A stretch of DNA of 64,000 nucleotides from Panacagrimonas sp052389915 (GCA_052389915.1 JBQTHL010000042.1:62001-126000); one strand, 5' to 3'; shown: positions 16,937 through 26,940, numbered from the stretch's first letter. Numbers and translations: made by a program. Notes: generated by a model not told the origin, from the sequence alone.

Positions 16937-19318
16937 CTATAAATTCTCGTACCGGCTCAGATCGAACAGCCCTGCTTCGATCGGGTCGGTCTGCTCGACA
17001 TAGCGCGTGAGGTCGTGGAAGACCTCCCAGAAATCCGGGCGCGTGCGACGCACGCCCCAGGTCTCCACCACCGCCTCCAGTTGCGCCGCGTCGGTCACCG
17101 TCGCGAGTTTCGCGACGAATGCATCGATGTCGGCAAGCGGTACGTCGAAGATGAAATTCGGGTAGCTGCCGAGCGCGCCGGGCAGCACGGTCAGCGTGTC
17201 CTTTGCCGGCTCCAGGCGCCGCTCCTCGCCGATCAGGAAAGCGACGTTGCTGTGCGCGCGGTTGTGAATCAGCGAGTAGACGAGGCGCTCGTTCCCGGGC
17301 GCGGTGACCCGCAGGTACGACATCTCCGGCATCAGCTCGATGACCGACAGCACGGATGCGGGAGTGGCCGCGAAGCGCCTCAGCGCGCGATTGGCCTGCC
17401 GCATCGCGGAGGTCGAACCAGGGACCGCGCAATCGCCTTGCTCGCAGCGATTGATCGCATCTGCCGGCCCCATGACCTTGCTCATGCGCTCGTAAATGCG
17501 GCCGGCGAATTCGGACTTGGGGTCGTCGGTCCTGTAGACGATCTGCGTCGGCACCGAGTCGTCCGGCGCGGCGTAGGTCGTAAACAGTTTTATTTTTCCC
17601 AAGTCCGCGTACCACGCGCTGCGCAACTTCTCCCGCTCCTTGCCCGGCAGGAAGCGCAGGAAGTTGTACTCGCCCTCGTTGCGGATCAGGTCGAAATACA
17701 GTCGCGTCTGCAACTGGTGCGAGACGCTGCCGAACACGTTGAAGTTGACCACGAGCTGGTAGTAGCTGCGTTCGAGCAGGGGATAGTCCATCACCCACAA
17801 GGTGTCCGGTACGGCGCCGAGCAGGCCGCGCTGCACCGCCGCGTTGTCGTGGTGGCGGAAGATGGTCAGCAGCGCATCGCGATTCCAGCCGTCGCCGTCC
17901 CAGAGATCGTTCAGCCCCGGACCCCGTGGTTCGGCCTTGGCGTACTCGGCCTGGCGCAACGCGATGTAGCGGTTGCGTTGCTCGCGGTATTTCTCCCACT
18001 CCGACAGCGTTCCCGTCAGGTCGGATTCCTGGCCGGGCACGCCGATCAGCGGCGTGGCCTGTTGCCGATAGGCGGCATCGTTGACATAGCGCTCGGTCTC
18101 CGGATTTTCGAACAGCACCCAGAACTGGTCGCGGATCACGTCGGTGGCGATCTGCCCGCTGCACACCGGACCGCGGATGAAGCTGCGCACGAAGTATTCC
18201 GCGTTGTCGAGCATGAACTGGTAGCGCGCCTCGGCCGGAATCGCGGCGAACGTCGCGAAGGCATTGGCACGGTCCTCATCGCCGTAGCCCGGCATTGCAC
18301 CCGCGGTCCAGTCGTCACCGAAGAACAGCTTGTCGTAACGCTTCCGCTTCTTGTCGCTCAGCGCGTAGGTGATGTGCGTCTTCTCGACCAGCGTTTCCGT
18401 GATCAGGCGGAAGCGGTAGAAGAACGCGCCGCCCGGATCGTCGTTCGGTCTGGTGGTGGCGACCGGAATCAGGTCCTGGCCCGAAGGCGTGCGCGATCGG
18501 ACCAGTTCGAAGAAATGCGGTTTGTCCTCGGTGTCGAAATACAGGTGTGCCAGGAACAAGTGCTCGAACAGGTAGCGCGCGACCAGCCGTTCCCGCGCAC
18601 CGGATCGATTCAGATATTGCTCCCACTGCTCGACGGATTTCAGTTCGCCTGATGTCGCCTTGAGCAGTGAGGGCTCGACCACGCTGCCCTCGGCGACCCA
18701 GGTCGTCAGGGTCTGGAACTCGGCGTCCGTCAGCCCGGTCACGGCCCATGGCATGCCGTGCTTCGGTCGCTCCTCGGCGTAATTCTCGAACTCCTCCATG
18801 GTCGGACATTCGTTGACGCGATCACGCCCCAGCTCGATGTATCCAGGCAGCTTCGAGTTCGGCAGCCACCGGTTGCGATGACCCAGCTCGATCATGTTGT
18901 AGAGCAGCGAAGCCTGTAGCGGCGCACGCTTGTCGCCGACCGGCGCGTACTGCGTCGAGAAGAATCCCTTTTGGCGCCAGTCGGCAACACTCAGCGCATC
19001 GACGCCCAGCCGCGTCGGTGCCTGGTCTTCGTCGCGCAATCCGTTGTAGACCGGTAGCTTGGACGCACCACGCATGACGCCGTCCGCGCTCGAAAGCTTG
19101 AGCTGGCACGGCGCCTCGTTGCAGGAGTGACAGGCCGCGCACTTGGCGTCGAAGATCGGCTGCACATCTTTCTGGTAATGCACGGTCTGGCTCGCCGCTA
19201 CGGGCGGCAGCTCGTCCTCGAAGACCATCATGCGACTGCACGCGAACACGAGCCCCAAGCTGAGGACGATCGGGCAGACCATCGCGACGCGCGACACAAG
19301 CCACTGGTTGTTTTTCAT
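16937..19318 (-). CDS. cti: Fatty acid cis/trans isomerase
   Basis: Cti is a periplasmic haem enzyme that converts cis- to trans-unsaturated phospholipid acyl chains in response to solvents and heat. The 793-residue protein has an N-terminal membrane/export signal (VAMVCPIVLSLGLVFACS), then the cytochrome c-type haem site CAACHSC near residue 61 and the long family-specific body including NRAHSNVAFLIGEE and the C-terminal RRTRPDFWEVFHDLTRYVE. Length matches the Pseudomonas enzyme. The lipobox-like LVFAC leaves open a lipid anchor. It fits a solvent-tolerant degrader of hydrophobic compounds. It sits alone on the minus strand. Confidence 0.94.
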   Translation of the reverse strand: MKNNQWLVSRVAMVCPIVLSLGLVFACSRMMVFEDELPPVAASQTVHYQKDVQPIFDAKCAACHSCNEAPCQLKLSSADGVMRGASKLPVYNGLRDEDQAPTRLGVDALSVADWRQKGFFSTQYAPVGDKRAPLQASLLYNMIELGHRNRWLPNSKLPGYIELGRDRVNECPTMEEFENYAEERPKHGMPWAVTGLTDAEFQTLTTWVAEGSVVEPSLLKATSGELKSVEQWEQYLNRSGARERLVARYLFEHLFLAHLYFDTEDKPHFFELVRSRTPSGQDLIPVATTRPNDDPGGAFFYRFRLITETLVEKTHITYALSDKKRKRYDKLFFGDDWTAGAMPGYGDEDRANAFATFAAIPAEARYQFMLDNAEYFVRSFIRGPVCSGQIATDVIRDQFWVLFENPETERYVNDAAYRQQATPLIGVPGQESDLTGTLSEWEKYREQRNRYIALRQAEYAKAEPRGPGLNDLWDGDGWNRDALLTIFRHHDNAAVQRGLLGAVPDTLWVMDYPLLERSYYQLVVNFNVFGSVSHQLQTRLYFDLIRNEGEYNFLRFLPGKEREKLRSAWYADLGKIKLFTTYAAPDDSVPTQIVYRTDDPKSEFAGRIYERMSKVMGPADAINRCEQGDCAVPGSTSAMRQANRALRRFAATPASVLSVIELMPEMSYLRVTAPGNERLVYSLIHNRAHSNVAFLIGEERRLEPAKDTLTVLPGALGSYPNFIFDVPLADIDAFVAKLATVTDAAQLEAVVETWGVRRTRPDFWEVFHDLTRYVEQTDPIEAGLFDLSRYENL

Positions 19319-19591
19319 TCACATACGATCTGGAAGGGAACCCCGCGGTCACCCAGCGGCGGGGGCGCGAAGAGTAAGCGATGAACTTCGCCGCAATCGC
19401 GGCCCGGGAGACAATCCGACTGCAAGCAGTTCGGCGCAAAGCGCGCAACACATGCGCCGTGCGCTTTCACCCAGCGGAATTCCCGGGTAGTACGTCAGTT
19501 TGAAAAATAAGAGTTCAAAAGCTCCACCGGCTCGGATCGGAAGCGGGATAACTGCCACACGCCTAATTTCGCCGTTCGCTTCAACCCTGCC

Positions 19592-20281
19592 TCATGCGGC
19601 GGTGCCGGCCTCGTCGCGGATCGCCCGCAGCAGCAAAACGAGCATGACGACGATCCACAGCGAGAACAAGGTCAGCGGAATCCATAGACCGATCAGTCCG
19701 GTCCACGCGAACGGCCCTTGCTTGAAGTAGACGATCAGGACCGCAGGCGTGAAGGACAGGCAGGTCCAGATGTTGAAGTACGCCGCCCAGCGCGGGAAAA
19801 CCGGCTTCGCACTCCTGTCGCCGAGAATCGCCAGTGCGATCGCGAAATTCTGGGACACGAACGGCGCAAACGTGATCGTGAACAGCAGCCAGCCCAGATC
19901 GTTCAGCAGCAGGATCAGTTGCGGATCGCGCTCCGGCCGGAATGTGGCCGTCAGCCAGATCATGATCGGTATCAGGAAAATCAGCATGCCGGCGGTTCCG
20001 CTCAGCGCCTGCGTTTGCGCAAGCACCGGCGACACATTCTCGATCCGCCGCATCTGTGCCGAGATGACCGCCGCCCAGGGAATGTAGAACGTGCAACTGG
20101 CCATCGCGATCAGCAGGCCCGCGCGAATAGAGGCGTTGTTGTCGCCGTAGAAGGCGGCGATCTCTTCTGCGCTGGCCATTGCCGATGGAGGCGGAAACAA
20201 ACCTGCGATGACACACCAGCCGAGCAGAAACAGAACACCGAAGACCAGACCGCTCCACGCGCACATCCGTTGGTGTTTCAT
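19592..20281 (-). CDS. Integral membrane protein of unknown function
   Basis: The 229-residue protein has about six hydrophobic segments: residues 10-30, 53-70, 95-113, 127-146, 168-186 and 195-218, with short polar loops (for example EEIAAFYGDNNASIRAG). I do not recognise the family; the loop between the first two helices with YGDNN is a feature to search. It lies between the fatty-acid isomerase and the FadL/TodX-type porin on the same strand (gap of 79 bases to the porin), which hints at a link with hydrophobic-compound uptake or membrane stress. The 272 bases between its stop and the cti start hold no gene that I can support. Confidence 0.7.
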   Translation of the reverse strand: MKHQRMCAWSGLVFGVLFLLGWCVIAGLFPPPSAMASAEEIAAFYGDNNASIRAGLLIAMASCTFYIPWAAVISAQMRRIENVSPVLAQTQALSGTAGMLIFLIPIMIWLTATFRPERDPQLILLLNDLGWLLFTITFAPFVSQNFAIALAILGDRSAKPVFPRWAAYFNIWTCLSFTPAVLIVYFKQGPFAWTGLIGLWIPLTLFSLWIVVMLVLLLRAIRDEAGTAA

Positions 20282-20360
20282 AGCTGATCTCCCTGATGTA
20301 GCGAGCGTGGTCTGGATGAAAACCAGGGCCGTCCCGCAATCGAAACGGTACCCAGCGATC

Positions 20361-21692
20361 CTACAGGCGCCGGCTCCAGCCCAACCAGATCGTATCGACG
20401 AAAGGTGTCACCGACTCTTCACCACCAATGCCGAGACCAGCGGTCGCCGATGGGCCCTTATACGTCCCTTTCAGATAACGGCCATAGGCGAACTGCAAGT
20501 CGCTCTTGTCGTTCAAAGCCCAGGTGAAGCCCGCGGTCACGCTACGGATCGGGTTGGGCGCAAACAGGTTGAAGGTCACCGAGTTGGCGCTCGCATCGGC
20601 TTGAGCGCGCTTGCCGTACAGGAAGCCCGCGCGCAGGGTCAGGCGGGTGATCGGCGCGTAGGAAACACCGAGCCGGTAGTTGGTCAGGTTGCGCCAGTTG
20701 AAACCGCTGCCGTTGGGACTGCCGAGCGGCGGCGGATTGGTGGCTGGATCGCCCAGCGAATTCAACACGCCGTTGCCGAGCGCCCGGATCTCGCCGAAGT
20801 TGATGCGCTGGATGTCGATGCCCACGACCCACTTCGACGTGGGCATGAACCCGACGCCCACGCTGAAGTTCGCCGGAATGTCGAAGGAGCCGCCGTCGGC
20901 AAGAATGCCCTCGTACTCCTCGAATTTCTGCATGTAGATGCGCGTGGAATACGCGGCACCTAGATTGAGCCAGGGCTTGATCTGGCCGTACCAGCCCACT
21001 CGCACGCCGGCGCCGAACGCGGAGTCGTAACCCTGGTTGCTCACCGCGTCGGGATGTGCGGACACGGCCTCGAAGGCTTGCAAGCCGTAGATGCTGATCT
21101 GCTGGTAGGCCAGCAGCGGCGCAACACCGAAGCTGTGCCCGGGTGCGAACTGCCAGCTCAGCGTTGGCGCCACGATTACTTGCGCGAGGTCGAAGCCGGC
21201 CTTGCCGCAACCGAAGAAAAAATTTCCGGGCCGGCTGCCGCACTTCGCGGGGTTGAAGTTGGTGTCCGGTATGCCGGTGTCGTCCTGGTACTCGGTATTG
21301 AGTCCGCCGTTGCCGTAGAGCGACACGCCCCAGCTCCATTTCTCGTTGATGCGGCGTGCGTATGCCGCCTCCGGCAGGAAGAATCGCGTGTTTTCGCTGG
21401 TGGACGTCAGGTCATAGATGCTGTTGTTCGAACCCGTACGCTCGATGCGCCGGTGCGGCATGAACGTCAGGAGCCCGAGGTCGAGACGATCGCCGGCCGC
21501 AAATAACTTTCCCGGATTCGACGCGCCCGCAAAGGCGTCGAGCCCGATAGCCGTCGAGGTGCCCGCCGACTGGTGCGCCAGCGGTCCGTAGCCGAGCACG
21601 AAGTAACCGCCACCGGCGTGCACGGACGCAGTCACAACCAACGCCAGCAGGGCCAGCATTCTAAGCAGGCCGAGCCTGTGTGAAGGACACAT
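20361..21692 (-). CDS. Outer-membrane hydrophobe transporter (FadL/TodX/OmpP1 family)
   Basis: From the ATG at 21692 the protein has 443 residues with a Sec signal ending SVHAGG. The mature N-terminus and hatch region (GYGPLAHQSAGTSTAIGLDAFAGASNPG) match the FadL family, which takes up long-chain fatty acids or aromatic hydrocarbons through a lateral opening. The body alternates beta strands and ends TIWLGWSRRL, a C-terminal strand with mixed aromatic residues but a terminal Leu rather than Phe. The start is set by a GAGGAG ribosome site upstream of MCPSHR; a longer frame reaching 21869 lacks such a site. In catabolic clusters these porins (TodX, CymD) import the growth substrate. Confidence 0.87.
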   Translation of the reverse strand: MCPSHRLGLLRMLALLALVVTASVHAGGGYFVLGYGPLAHQSAGTSTAIGLDAFAGASNPGKLFAAGDRLDLGLLTFMPHRRIERTGSNNSIYDLTSTSENTRFFLPEAAYARRINEKWSWGVSLYGNGGLNTEYQDDTGIPDTNFNPAKCGSRPGNFFFGCGKAGFDLAQVIVAPTLSWQFAPGHSFGVAPLLAYQQISIYGLQAFEAVSAHPDAVSNQGYDSAFGAGVRVGWYGQIKPWLNLGAAYSTRIYMQKFEEYEGILADGGSFDIPANFSVGVGFMPTSKWVVGIDIQRINFGEIRALGNGVLNSLGDPATNPPPLGSPNGSGFNWRNLTNYRLGVSYAPITRLTLRAGFLYGKRAQADASANSVTFNLFAPNPIRSVTAGFTWALNDKSDLQFAYGRYLKGTYKGPSATAGLGIGGEESVTPFVDTIWLGWSRRL

Positions 21693-21907
21693 CTTGCCGT
21701 CGCTCCTCTTGTTCTGGATTTCCCTGACCGCCAAGACATGGCCATGTACGGGTGCCCACTTTACAGGCTCGAGGCGAAAGGGAATGAGTTTATTTCCAGC
21801 AGCTTTCTCGTCGGGCGACGGTATCAGATCACAAGGCAGGTCCGCCCTCGTTGAGCCAGCTTTGCACATCGAAGGCTTCGCGCAGGCGGTGAACTGGCCG
21901 GGGCGCC

Positions 21908-23527
21908 TTAACCCGACAACGAAATTTTCTCCCGCTTAACGCGGATGCCAGCCTGATCGCGATCCCAGACCACAGCGTCCCGCGCACCGGCACGGATGAA
22001 GTGCTTCTGTACTTTCTGCGTGGGCGTCCTGGGCAGCTCCGGGATTACCCAGACATAGCGCGGCACCATGAAGTGCGCCATGCGCGGAAGCAGGAAGTGG
22101 ATCAGCTCGACCGGATCGAATTCCACACCTTCGCGCAGGGTGATCGCGGCAAGCACTTCCTCCTCGCCGTCCGCGCCCGAATACGCGACCGCAGCAGCCT
22201 CCTTCACCGCCGGATGCTGGTTCACCACCGCCTCGACTTCGAAGGAGGAAATGTTTTCCCCGCGCCTGCGAATCGCGTCCTTCACCCGGTCGACGAAAAA
22301 GTGGTTTCCTTCCTCGTCGCGGCGAAAGATGTCGCCGGTGTGGAACCAGCCGTTGCGCCAGGCCGTTGCTGTGGCCTGTGGCTCCTTGTGATAGCCCGAG
22401 TTCAACGCCCAGGGGCAGTCGGTCCTCACGATCAACTCTCCAGGCTCACCGACCGGCACCTCGCCATCTGCGGCATCGACCAGCCGCACTTCGACGCCCT
22501 CGCGTGGCTGGCCGGCAACGCCCACGAGCGTCGGGTTGGCCTGAGTCATCAGCGGCATCGAGACCTCGGTCATGTTGAAGTGCGTGTGCACCTCGAAGCC
22601 GAAGCGCTGGCCCACTGCGGTCGCGAAGTCGTTGAAGGGAACGATGAGTGCAGACCGCAACGTGTGCTCGCACTCGTTCGCACGCGGGGGCTGCCGCGCG
22701 ATGAACGTCGCCATCGACCCCAGCAGAATCAGCGTGGTGGTCTGCGAGCGCGCGATTTCGTCCCAGAAGCGCTCGGTGCGGAAGGTCTCCACCATCGCGA
22801 TGGAGCCGCCGCGCATCAGCATCGCGTAGGTCGGAAATGTACCGCCGACATGAAACATCGGCAGGTTGATCAGAAAGCGGTCGTCCGCGCCGAAGTACCG
22901 CGGCGGCGCAGCCATCGAATACAGGTGGAGGTACGACGACATGACCCCCTTGGACGGCCCGGTCGTGCCCGAGGTGTAGATGATGCTCTGCAAGTCCCAG
23001 GGCTCGATGGGCGCATCCAGCTCGGGCAGCGAATCGTCAGTCGAGCCGAGCACGCTCGCCGGCAAATACTCCAGACCGGACACGGCTGCGGCATTGCCGC
23101 CAAGCGCGACGACGCGACGCAGGCGCGAGTGCTCGATCCCGCTGAGCCGCTCGACGAGATCGGCATGGGCCACCATCAGCTCGGCATCCGAGTTGTCGAT
23201 GACGTGTTCGAGCAGCTTCCCGCGGTAGGCGAGATTGATCGGCACGTACACCGCACCGAGATAATTCAGACCGAACCAGAGCCGCAGCACATCCGGTCCG
23301 CTGGGCAGCCAGCACACCACCTTGTCGCCGCGCTTCACGCCCAACGCACGCAACGCGTTCGCAGTCCGCACCACCTCGCGGCGCGTCTGCGAGTAGCTCC
23401 ATTCGATGCCGGAGTCGAACCACGCGAATACCTTCTCCGGTTGCAGCGCAGTCTGCCGCTCGAGCAGCGGCCGCAGCACACACCGATCGCTCGCAGGCAT
23501 GCGCGGATCTCGCGATGAGGGGGTCAT
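21908..23527 (-). CDS. Acyl-CoA ligase of the AMP-forming superfamily
   Basis: The 539-residue protein has the P-loop YTSGTTGPSKGVM near residue 188, the A5 motif region FNMTEVSMP, the A7 block GWFHTGDIFRRDEEGNHFFVDRVKDAIRRRGENIS and the C-terminal lysine region (RTPTQKVQKH). It activates a carboxylic acid to an acyl-AMP and then to a CoA thioester. The overall pattern resembles carnitine-CoA/medium-chain ligases (CaiC-like). A strong ribosome site (AAGGAGAG) precedes the ATG at 23527. It is followed at 21692 by the FadL/TodX porin gene, so uptake and activation may be coupled. Substrate not determinable. Confidence 0.88.
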   Translation of the reverse strand: MTPSSRDPRMPASDRCVLRPLLERQTALQPEKVFAWFDSGIEWSYSQTRREVVRTANALRALGVKRGDKVVCWLPSGPDVLRLWFGLNYLGAVYVPINLAYRGKLLEHVIDNSDAELMVAHADLVERLSGIEHSRLRRVVALGGNAAAVSGLEYLPASVLGSTDDSLPELDAPIEPWDLQSIIYTSGTTGPSKGVMSSYLHLYSMAAPPRYFGADDRFLINLPMFHVGGTFPTYAMLMRGGSIAMVETFRTERFWDEIARSQTTTLILLGSMATFIARQPPRANECEHTLRSALIVPFNDFATAVGQRFGFEVHTHFNMTEVSMPLMTQANPTLVGVAGQPREGVEVRLVDAADGEVPVGEPGELIVRTDCPWALNSGYHKEPQATATAWRNGWFHTGDIFRRDEEGNHFFVDRVKDAIRRRGENISSFEVEAVVNQHPAVKEAAAVAYSGADGEEEVLAAITLREGVEFDPVELIHFLLPRMAHFMVPRYVWVIPELPRTPTQKVQKHFIRAGARDAVVWDRDQAGIRVKREKISLSG

Positions 23528-23732
23528 TATTTTCTCTCCTTCCGCTTTGCGACCCAGATTAGCAACGAATCGCAGGGCGGGTCAGGGACGCGGCTCGCCG
23601 CCGACAACCCTGAGGTGAGCTGCATCGCTTCACCCCACCCGCGCTTCGAAAAATTCGTTCGATCGCGCGCCCGATGCGATAGCGCAACTGCCCCATGGCA
23701 GCGTTCGAATCAGGGAGAGCTTTGCCCTCCCT

Positions 23733-25862
23733 TTACTCGGCCTTCTCGATCTGGCCGCTGCGCAACGCCGCGACGACGCGGTCCTTGGGACCGTCGGCGA
23801 CGATGCGACCAGCGTCGATCACGATCAGGCGATCCACGATGTCCAGCAGCGCCGTGCGGTGCGTGACGATCAGCACGGTCTTGTCGCGCATGTAGGTGGA
23901 CAGACGCTGCCGCACCGTCTCCTCCGTGCTGTGGTCCATCGCGCCGGTCGGTTCGTCCAGCAGCAGGATCGGCGGATCGCCGAGCACCGCACGGGCCAGT
24001 CCCACGCCCTGTCGCTGGCCGCCCGATATCGTTTCGCCGCGTTCGCCGATGAGCATGTCGAAGCCGCGCGGATGCGTGTTGACGAAGTCGGTGATGCCGG
24101 CGACGTGCGCAGCGCGGACCAGCGCGGCGTCGTCGGCCAGCGGCGAGCCCATGCGCAGGTTCTCGCGCAGCGAACCGTAGAACAGCGTGATGTCTTGCGA
24201 GATGTAGCCGATGCTGCGCCGCAATTCCGCCGGATCGAGCTGGCGCAGGTCCACCCCGTCCACCTGCACCGCGCCCTGCTCCGGCTGGTACAGCCCGAGG
24301 ATCAGCTTGTTGAGCGTGGATTTTCCGGAGCCCACGCGCCCCAGAATCGCAACCTTTTCGCCGGCGCGGATGTGGAAGCTGACATTGCGCAGCGCCGCGT
24401 TCTCCTGCCCCGGATACTTGAACGTGACCTCTTTGAACACGATGTCGCCCGCGAGCCGCGGGCGGCTCACGAACCCTACGTTCTCGGGGCGCTCGACCGC
24501 ACGGCCCATGATCTGGTCCAGCGAATCCAGCGAGGTGCGCGCGTTGTGGTACTGCATCATCAGGCCGGCGGCCTGCCCCAGCGGGGCCATCGCACGGCCG
24601 GACAGGAACGTCACCGCAATCAAGCCGCCCATCGACAGCTTCTGGTTGATGATGAGATACACGCCCAGCACGATGATGCAGACGTTGACCAGTTGCTGGA
24701 AAAACTGCGCCACGCTCAGGGTGCTCATCGACAGCAGGCGCAACTGGGTAGAGGTGTGCGCGAGGTGCGTCGCGCTCTCCTCCCACCTGCGCTGCATGAT
24801 GCCTTCGGCGCCAACGGCCTTGATGGTTTCCAGCCCCACCAGGCTTTCCACGAGCGTGGCATTGCGCAGGCTACCGGCGCGGTAGGTCGTCTCGGTCAGG
24901 CGACGCAGCGGCGTCTGCATCGTCCAGGCGTACGCGGCCACGATCAGCATGCCGACCAGCGGCGGCAGCACCAGCGGCCAGGAAATCCAGACGATGACCA
25001 GCAGGAACAGCAGCGCGAACGGCAGATCGATCAGGGCAGCGACCGAGGCCGAGGTGATGAAGTCGCGCACCTGTTCGAACGAACGCAGGTTGGCCGCGAA
25101 CGATCCGGCCGACACCGGGCGCTCGCTCATCCGCAAGCCGAGCACGCGCTCCATGATGTAGGCCGACAGACGCACATCGACCCGGTTGCCGGCCAGATCC
25201 AGAAAATGGCTGCGCACCGTGCGCAGGGCCAGGTCGCCCAGCAGCACGAAAGCCACGCCGATGGCCAGCACCCACAGCGTCTCCAGCGCCTGGTTGGGCA
25301 CCACGCGGTCGTAGACATTCATCACGAACAGCGGCATCGCGATGGCGAACAGATTGATCAGCACCGCCGCGAGTAGCGCGTCGCGATAGAGCAGCCAGTT
25401 GTCGCGCATCACGCCCCAGAACCAGTGACGATGCGCCTGCTGCCCCACCTCTGGAGCACGCGCATCGAAGCGGAATTCCGGGCGCAACAGAACCAGCGAA
25501 CCGCTGCCGCGAGTCTCGAACGCGTCAAGCGCCAGTTCCGATTCGGCTCCGCCCTGACCCGGATCGCGCAGACGTACCAAGCCGCGCTGCCGGTCGATTT
25601 CCAGCACGACCGCGGCCGTGTCGTCCTTCAGCAAGGCGATGAGCGGAAGCGATTCGTCATCGAGCTTGTCCAGCCGCGATTGCACGAACCGCACGGAAAT
25701 CCCCGCGCGCTCGGCTGCGCGTGGCAGCAAGGCGGGCGTGAGACGTCCGTCCACCAGAGGCAGACCCGCGAGCGCCGCATCCCGGCTCAAGGGACGCCCG
25801 TGGCCCAGGGCCACCACCAGCAGGCATTCCAGCAAGGTATCGATCACTTTGTTCTCGTTCAC
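23733..25862 (-). CDS. Type I secretion ABC transporter, LapB type
   Basis: The 709-residue protein has an N-terminal C39-like domain without protease function (about residues 1-125), an ABC transmembrane domain with MPLFVMNVYDRVVPNQALETLW near residue 175, and a nucleotide-binding domain with Walker A GRVGSGKS, Q-loop region ISQDITLFYGS, signature ISGGQRQ and Walker B LLLDEPTGAMD. It matches LapB-type exporters that secrete large RTX adhesins. Within the window there is no HlyD/LapE partner and no RTX substrate, so it is an orphan. Its stop lies close to an imperfect AGGGAG/CTCCCT hairpin. The 393 bases upstream to murU hold only a palindromic repeat. Confidence 0.92.
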   Translation of the reverse strand: MNENKVIDTLLECLLVVALGHGRPLSRDAALAGLPLVDGRLTPALLPRAAERAGISVRFVQSRLDKLDDESLPLIALLKDDTAAVVLEIDRQRGLVRLRDPGQGGAESELALDAFETRGSGSLVLLRPEFRFDARAPEVGQQAHRHWFWGVMRDNWLLYRDALLAAVLINLFAIAMPLFVMNVYDRVVPNQALETLWVLAIGVAFVLLGDLALRTVRSHFLDLAGNRVDVRLSAYIMERVLGLRMSERPVSAGSFAANLRSFEQVRDFITSASVAALIDLPFALLFLLVIVWISWPLVLPPLVGMLIVAAYAWTMQTPLRRLTETTYRAGSLRNATLVESLVGLETIKAVGAEGIMQRRWEESATHLAHTSTQLRLLSMSTLSVAQFFQQLVNVCIIVLGVYLIINQKLSMGGLIAVTFLSGRAMAPLGQAAGLMMQYHNARTSLDSLDQIMGRAVERPENVGFVSRPRLAGDIVFKEVTFKYPGQENAALRNVSFHIRAGEKVAILGRVGSGKSTLNKLILGLYQPEQGAVQVDGVDLRQLDPAELRRSIGYISQDITLFYGSLRENLRMGSPLADDAALVRAAHVAGITDFVNTHPRGFDMLIGERGETISGGQRQGVGLARAVLGDPPILLLDEPTGAMDHSTEETVRQRLSTYMRDKTVLIVTHRTALLDIVDRLIVIDAGRIVADGPKDRVVAALRSGQIEKAE

Positions 25863-26052
25863 TTCTTCTCGACGACGCAGCGTTCCATGACTACTTGTCG
25901 CAAGACCACGGGCAGATGGTCAAGCGGGCGCTTCGCAAATGGTGCATAACGGCCGACAACGCCTGTGGGGGAGACCTGCGGAAGCCTGGAATATGGTCAC
26001 GAGCAAGGCCCGCTTTGCTCAAACCAGGATCACCGACACCTTGGCCTGGGAT

Positions 26053-26131
26053 GGTGGATGCGCTTCGCTTATCCACCCTACACCACGCCGACCTGTAGCA
26101 GCGTAGGGTGGATAAGCGGAGTGCATCCACC
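26053..26131. repeat. Dispersed palindromic repeat (REP-like), two 29-bp arms
   Basis: The left arm 26053-26081 (GGTGGATGCGCTTCGCTTAT, then CCACCCTAC) and the right arm 26103-26131 (GTAGGGTGGATAAGCG, then GAGTGCATCCACC) are nearly perfect reverse complements around a 21-nt spacer. Each arm itself also contains a smaller GGTGGAT/ATCCACC palindrome. This sequence type is a known dispersed extragenic palindrome of proteobacterial genomes. Apart from it, the 393-bp gap 25863-26255 shows no gene. Confidence 0.85.
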
Positions 26132-26255
26132 CGGGACGGCACGGCACCAGAGGCCCCGGCTTGTTCCGCGATAACGACGCGCAACCGGGCGCTGTCGACT
26201 CCTGCGGGAGGAACGGGGCATGCCCGCGACAGACTGTGCAGAGCCTACCCAAGAA

Positions 26256-26933
26256 TCAGGGAGCGAGGCCGCGCTCCAACTCTGCCAGCCGTTGCGGCGT
26301 ACCCACGTCCGACCAGCGACCCTGAAACAACTCTCCGCTCAACTGATCGCAGGCGGCGGCAAGCCGCAGCAGCGGGGCCAGCGGGAAACGGCCGTCCTCG
26401 CACTGGCCGAACAGCGCCGCGCGCAGAATCGAAATGCCGCTGAAGGTGTGCCGCGGATCGCCGTCGTTGAGCACGCGGAAGTCGTGCAGGCCGAAATCGC
26501 CGTCCGGCCGGTGCGAGGGATTGGGCACGAGCACGAGATGTCCCAGGTCGTGCTCGTCGAACGATGCGGCGCGCGCCACCAGGGGGGCAAAGTCGAAGTC
26601 CGCGTAGACATCCGCATTGACCAGCAGGAAAGGTACCTCGCCGAGCAGATCCAGCGCGCGGAATACGCCGCCGCCGGTTTCAAGCGGCGGATCGCCCTCG
26701 TCCGAATACTCGATGCGCACGCCCAGCCTCTCGCCCTGCCCCAAGTGCTCGGCGATCTGTGCGCCGCGATATCCCAGGTTCACGACCAGATCGCGAACGC
26801 CGACGCTACGCAAGGCGAGGATGGTGTGCTCGATCAGAGGACGGCCCGCGAGATTCAGCAGCGGCTTGGGCAGGGAATCGGTCAGCGGCCGCATGCGCTC
26901 GCCGCGACCGGCCGCGAGAATCATCGCTTTCAT
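26256..26933 (-). CDS. murU: N-acetylmuramate 1-phosphate uridylyltransferase MurU
   Basis: MurU makes UDP-MurNAc from MurNAc-1-phosphate in the peptidoglycan recycling pathway that bypasses de novo synthesis and gives fosfomycin tolerance. The 225-residue protein has the nucleotidyltransferase signature MILAAGRGERMRPLTDSLPKPLL at its start, LVVNLGYRGAQIAEHLG, LETGGGV and the metal-binding NADVYADFD. It lies seven bases behind amgK on the same strand, the standard amgK-murU pair, which secures the assignment over general sugar-1-phosphate transferases. Confidence 0.93.
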   Translation of the reverse strand: MKAMILAAGRGERMRPLTDSLPKPLLNLAGRPLIEHTILALRSVGVRDLVVNLGYRGAQIAEHLGQGERLGVRIEYSDEGDPPLETGGGVFRALDLLGEVPFLLVNADVYADFDFAPLVARAASFDEHDLGHLVLVPNPSHRPDGDFGLHDFRVLNDGDPRHTFSGISILRAALFGQCEDGRFPLAPLLRLAAACDQLSGELFQGRWSDVGTPQRLAELERGLAP

Positions 26934-26940
26934 ATGGCCT

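Noticed and set aside
16740..18164. 474-aa minus-strand open frame
   Set aside because: Overlaps cti in another frame; Arg/Ala-rich without family content.
23709..23733. Terminator after the type I secretion gene (AGGGAG/CTCCCT)
   Set aside because: Imperfect stem and no U-run on the minus strand; too weak to list as a feature.
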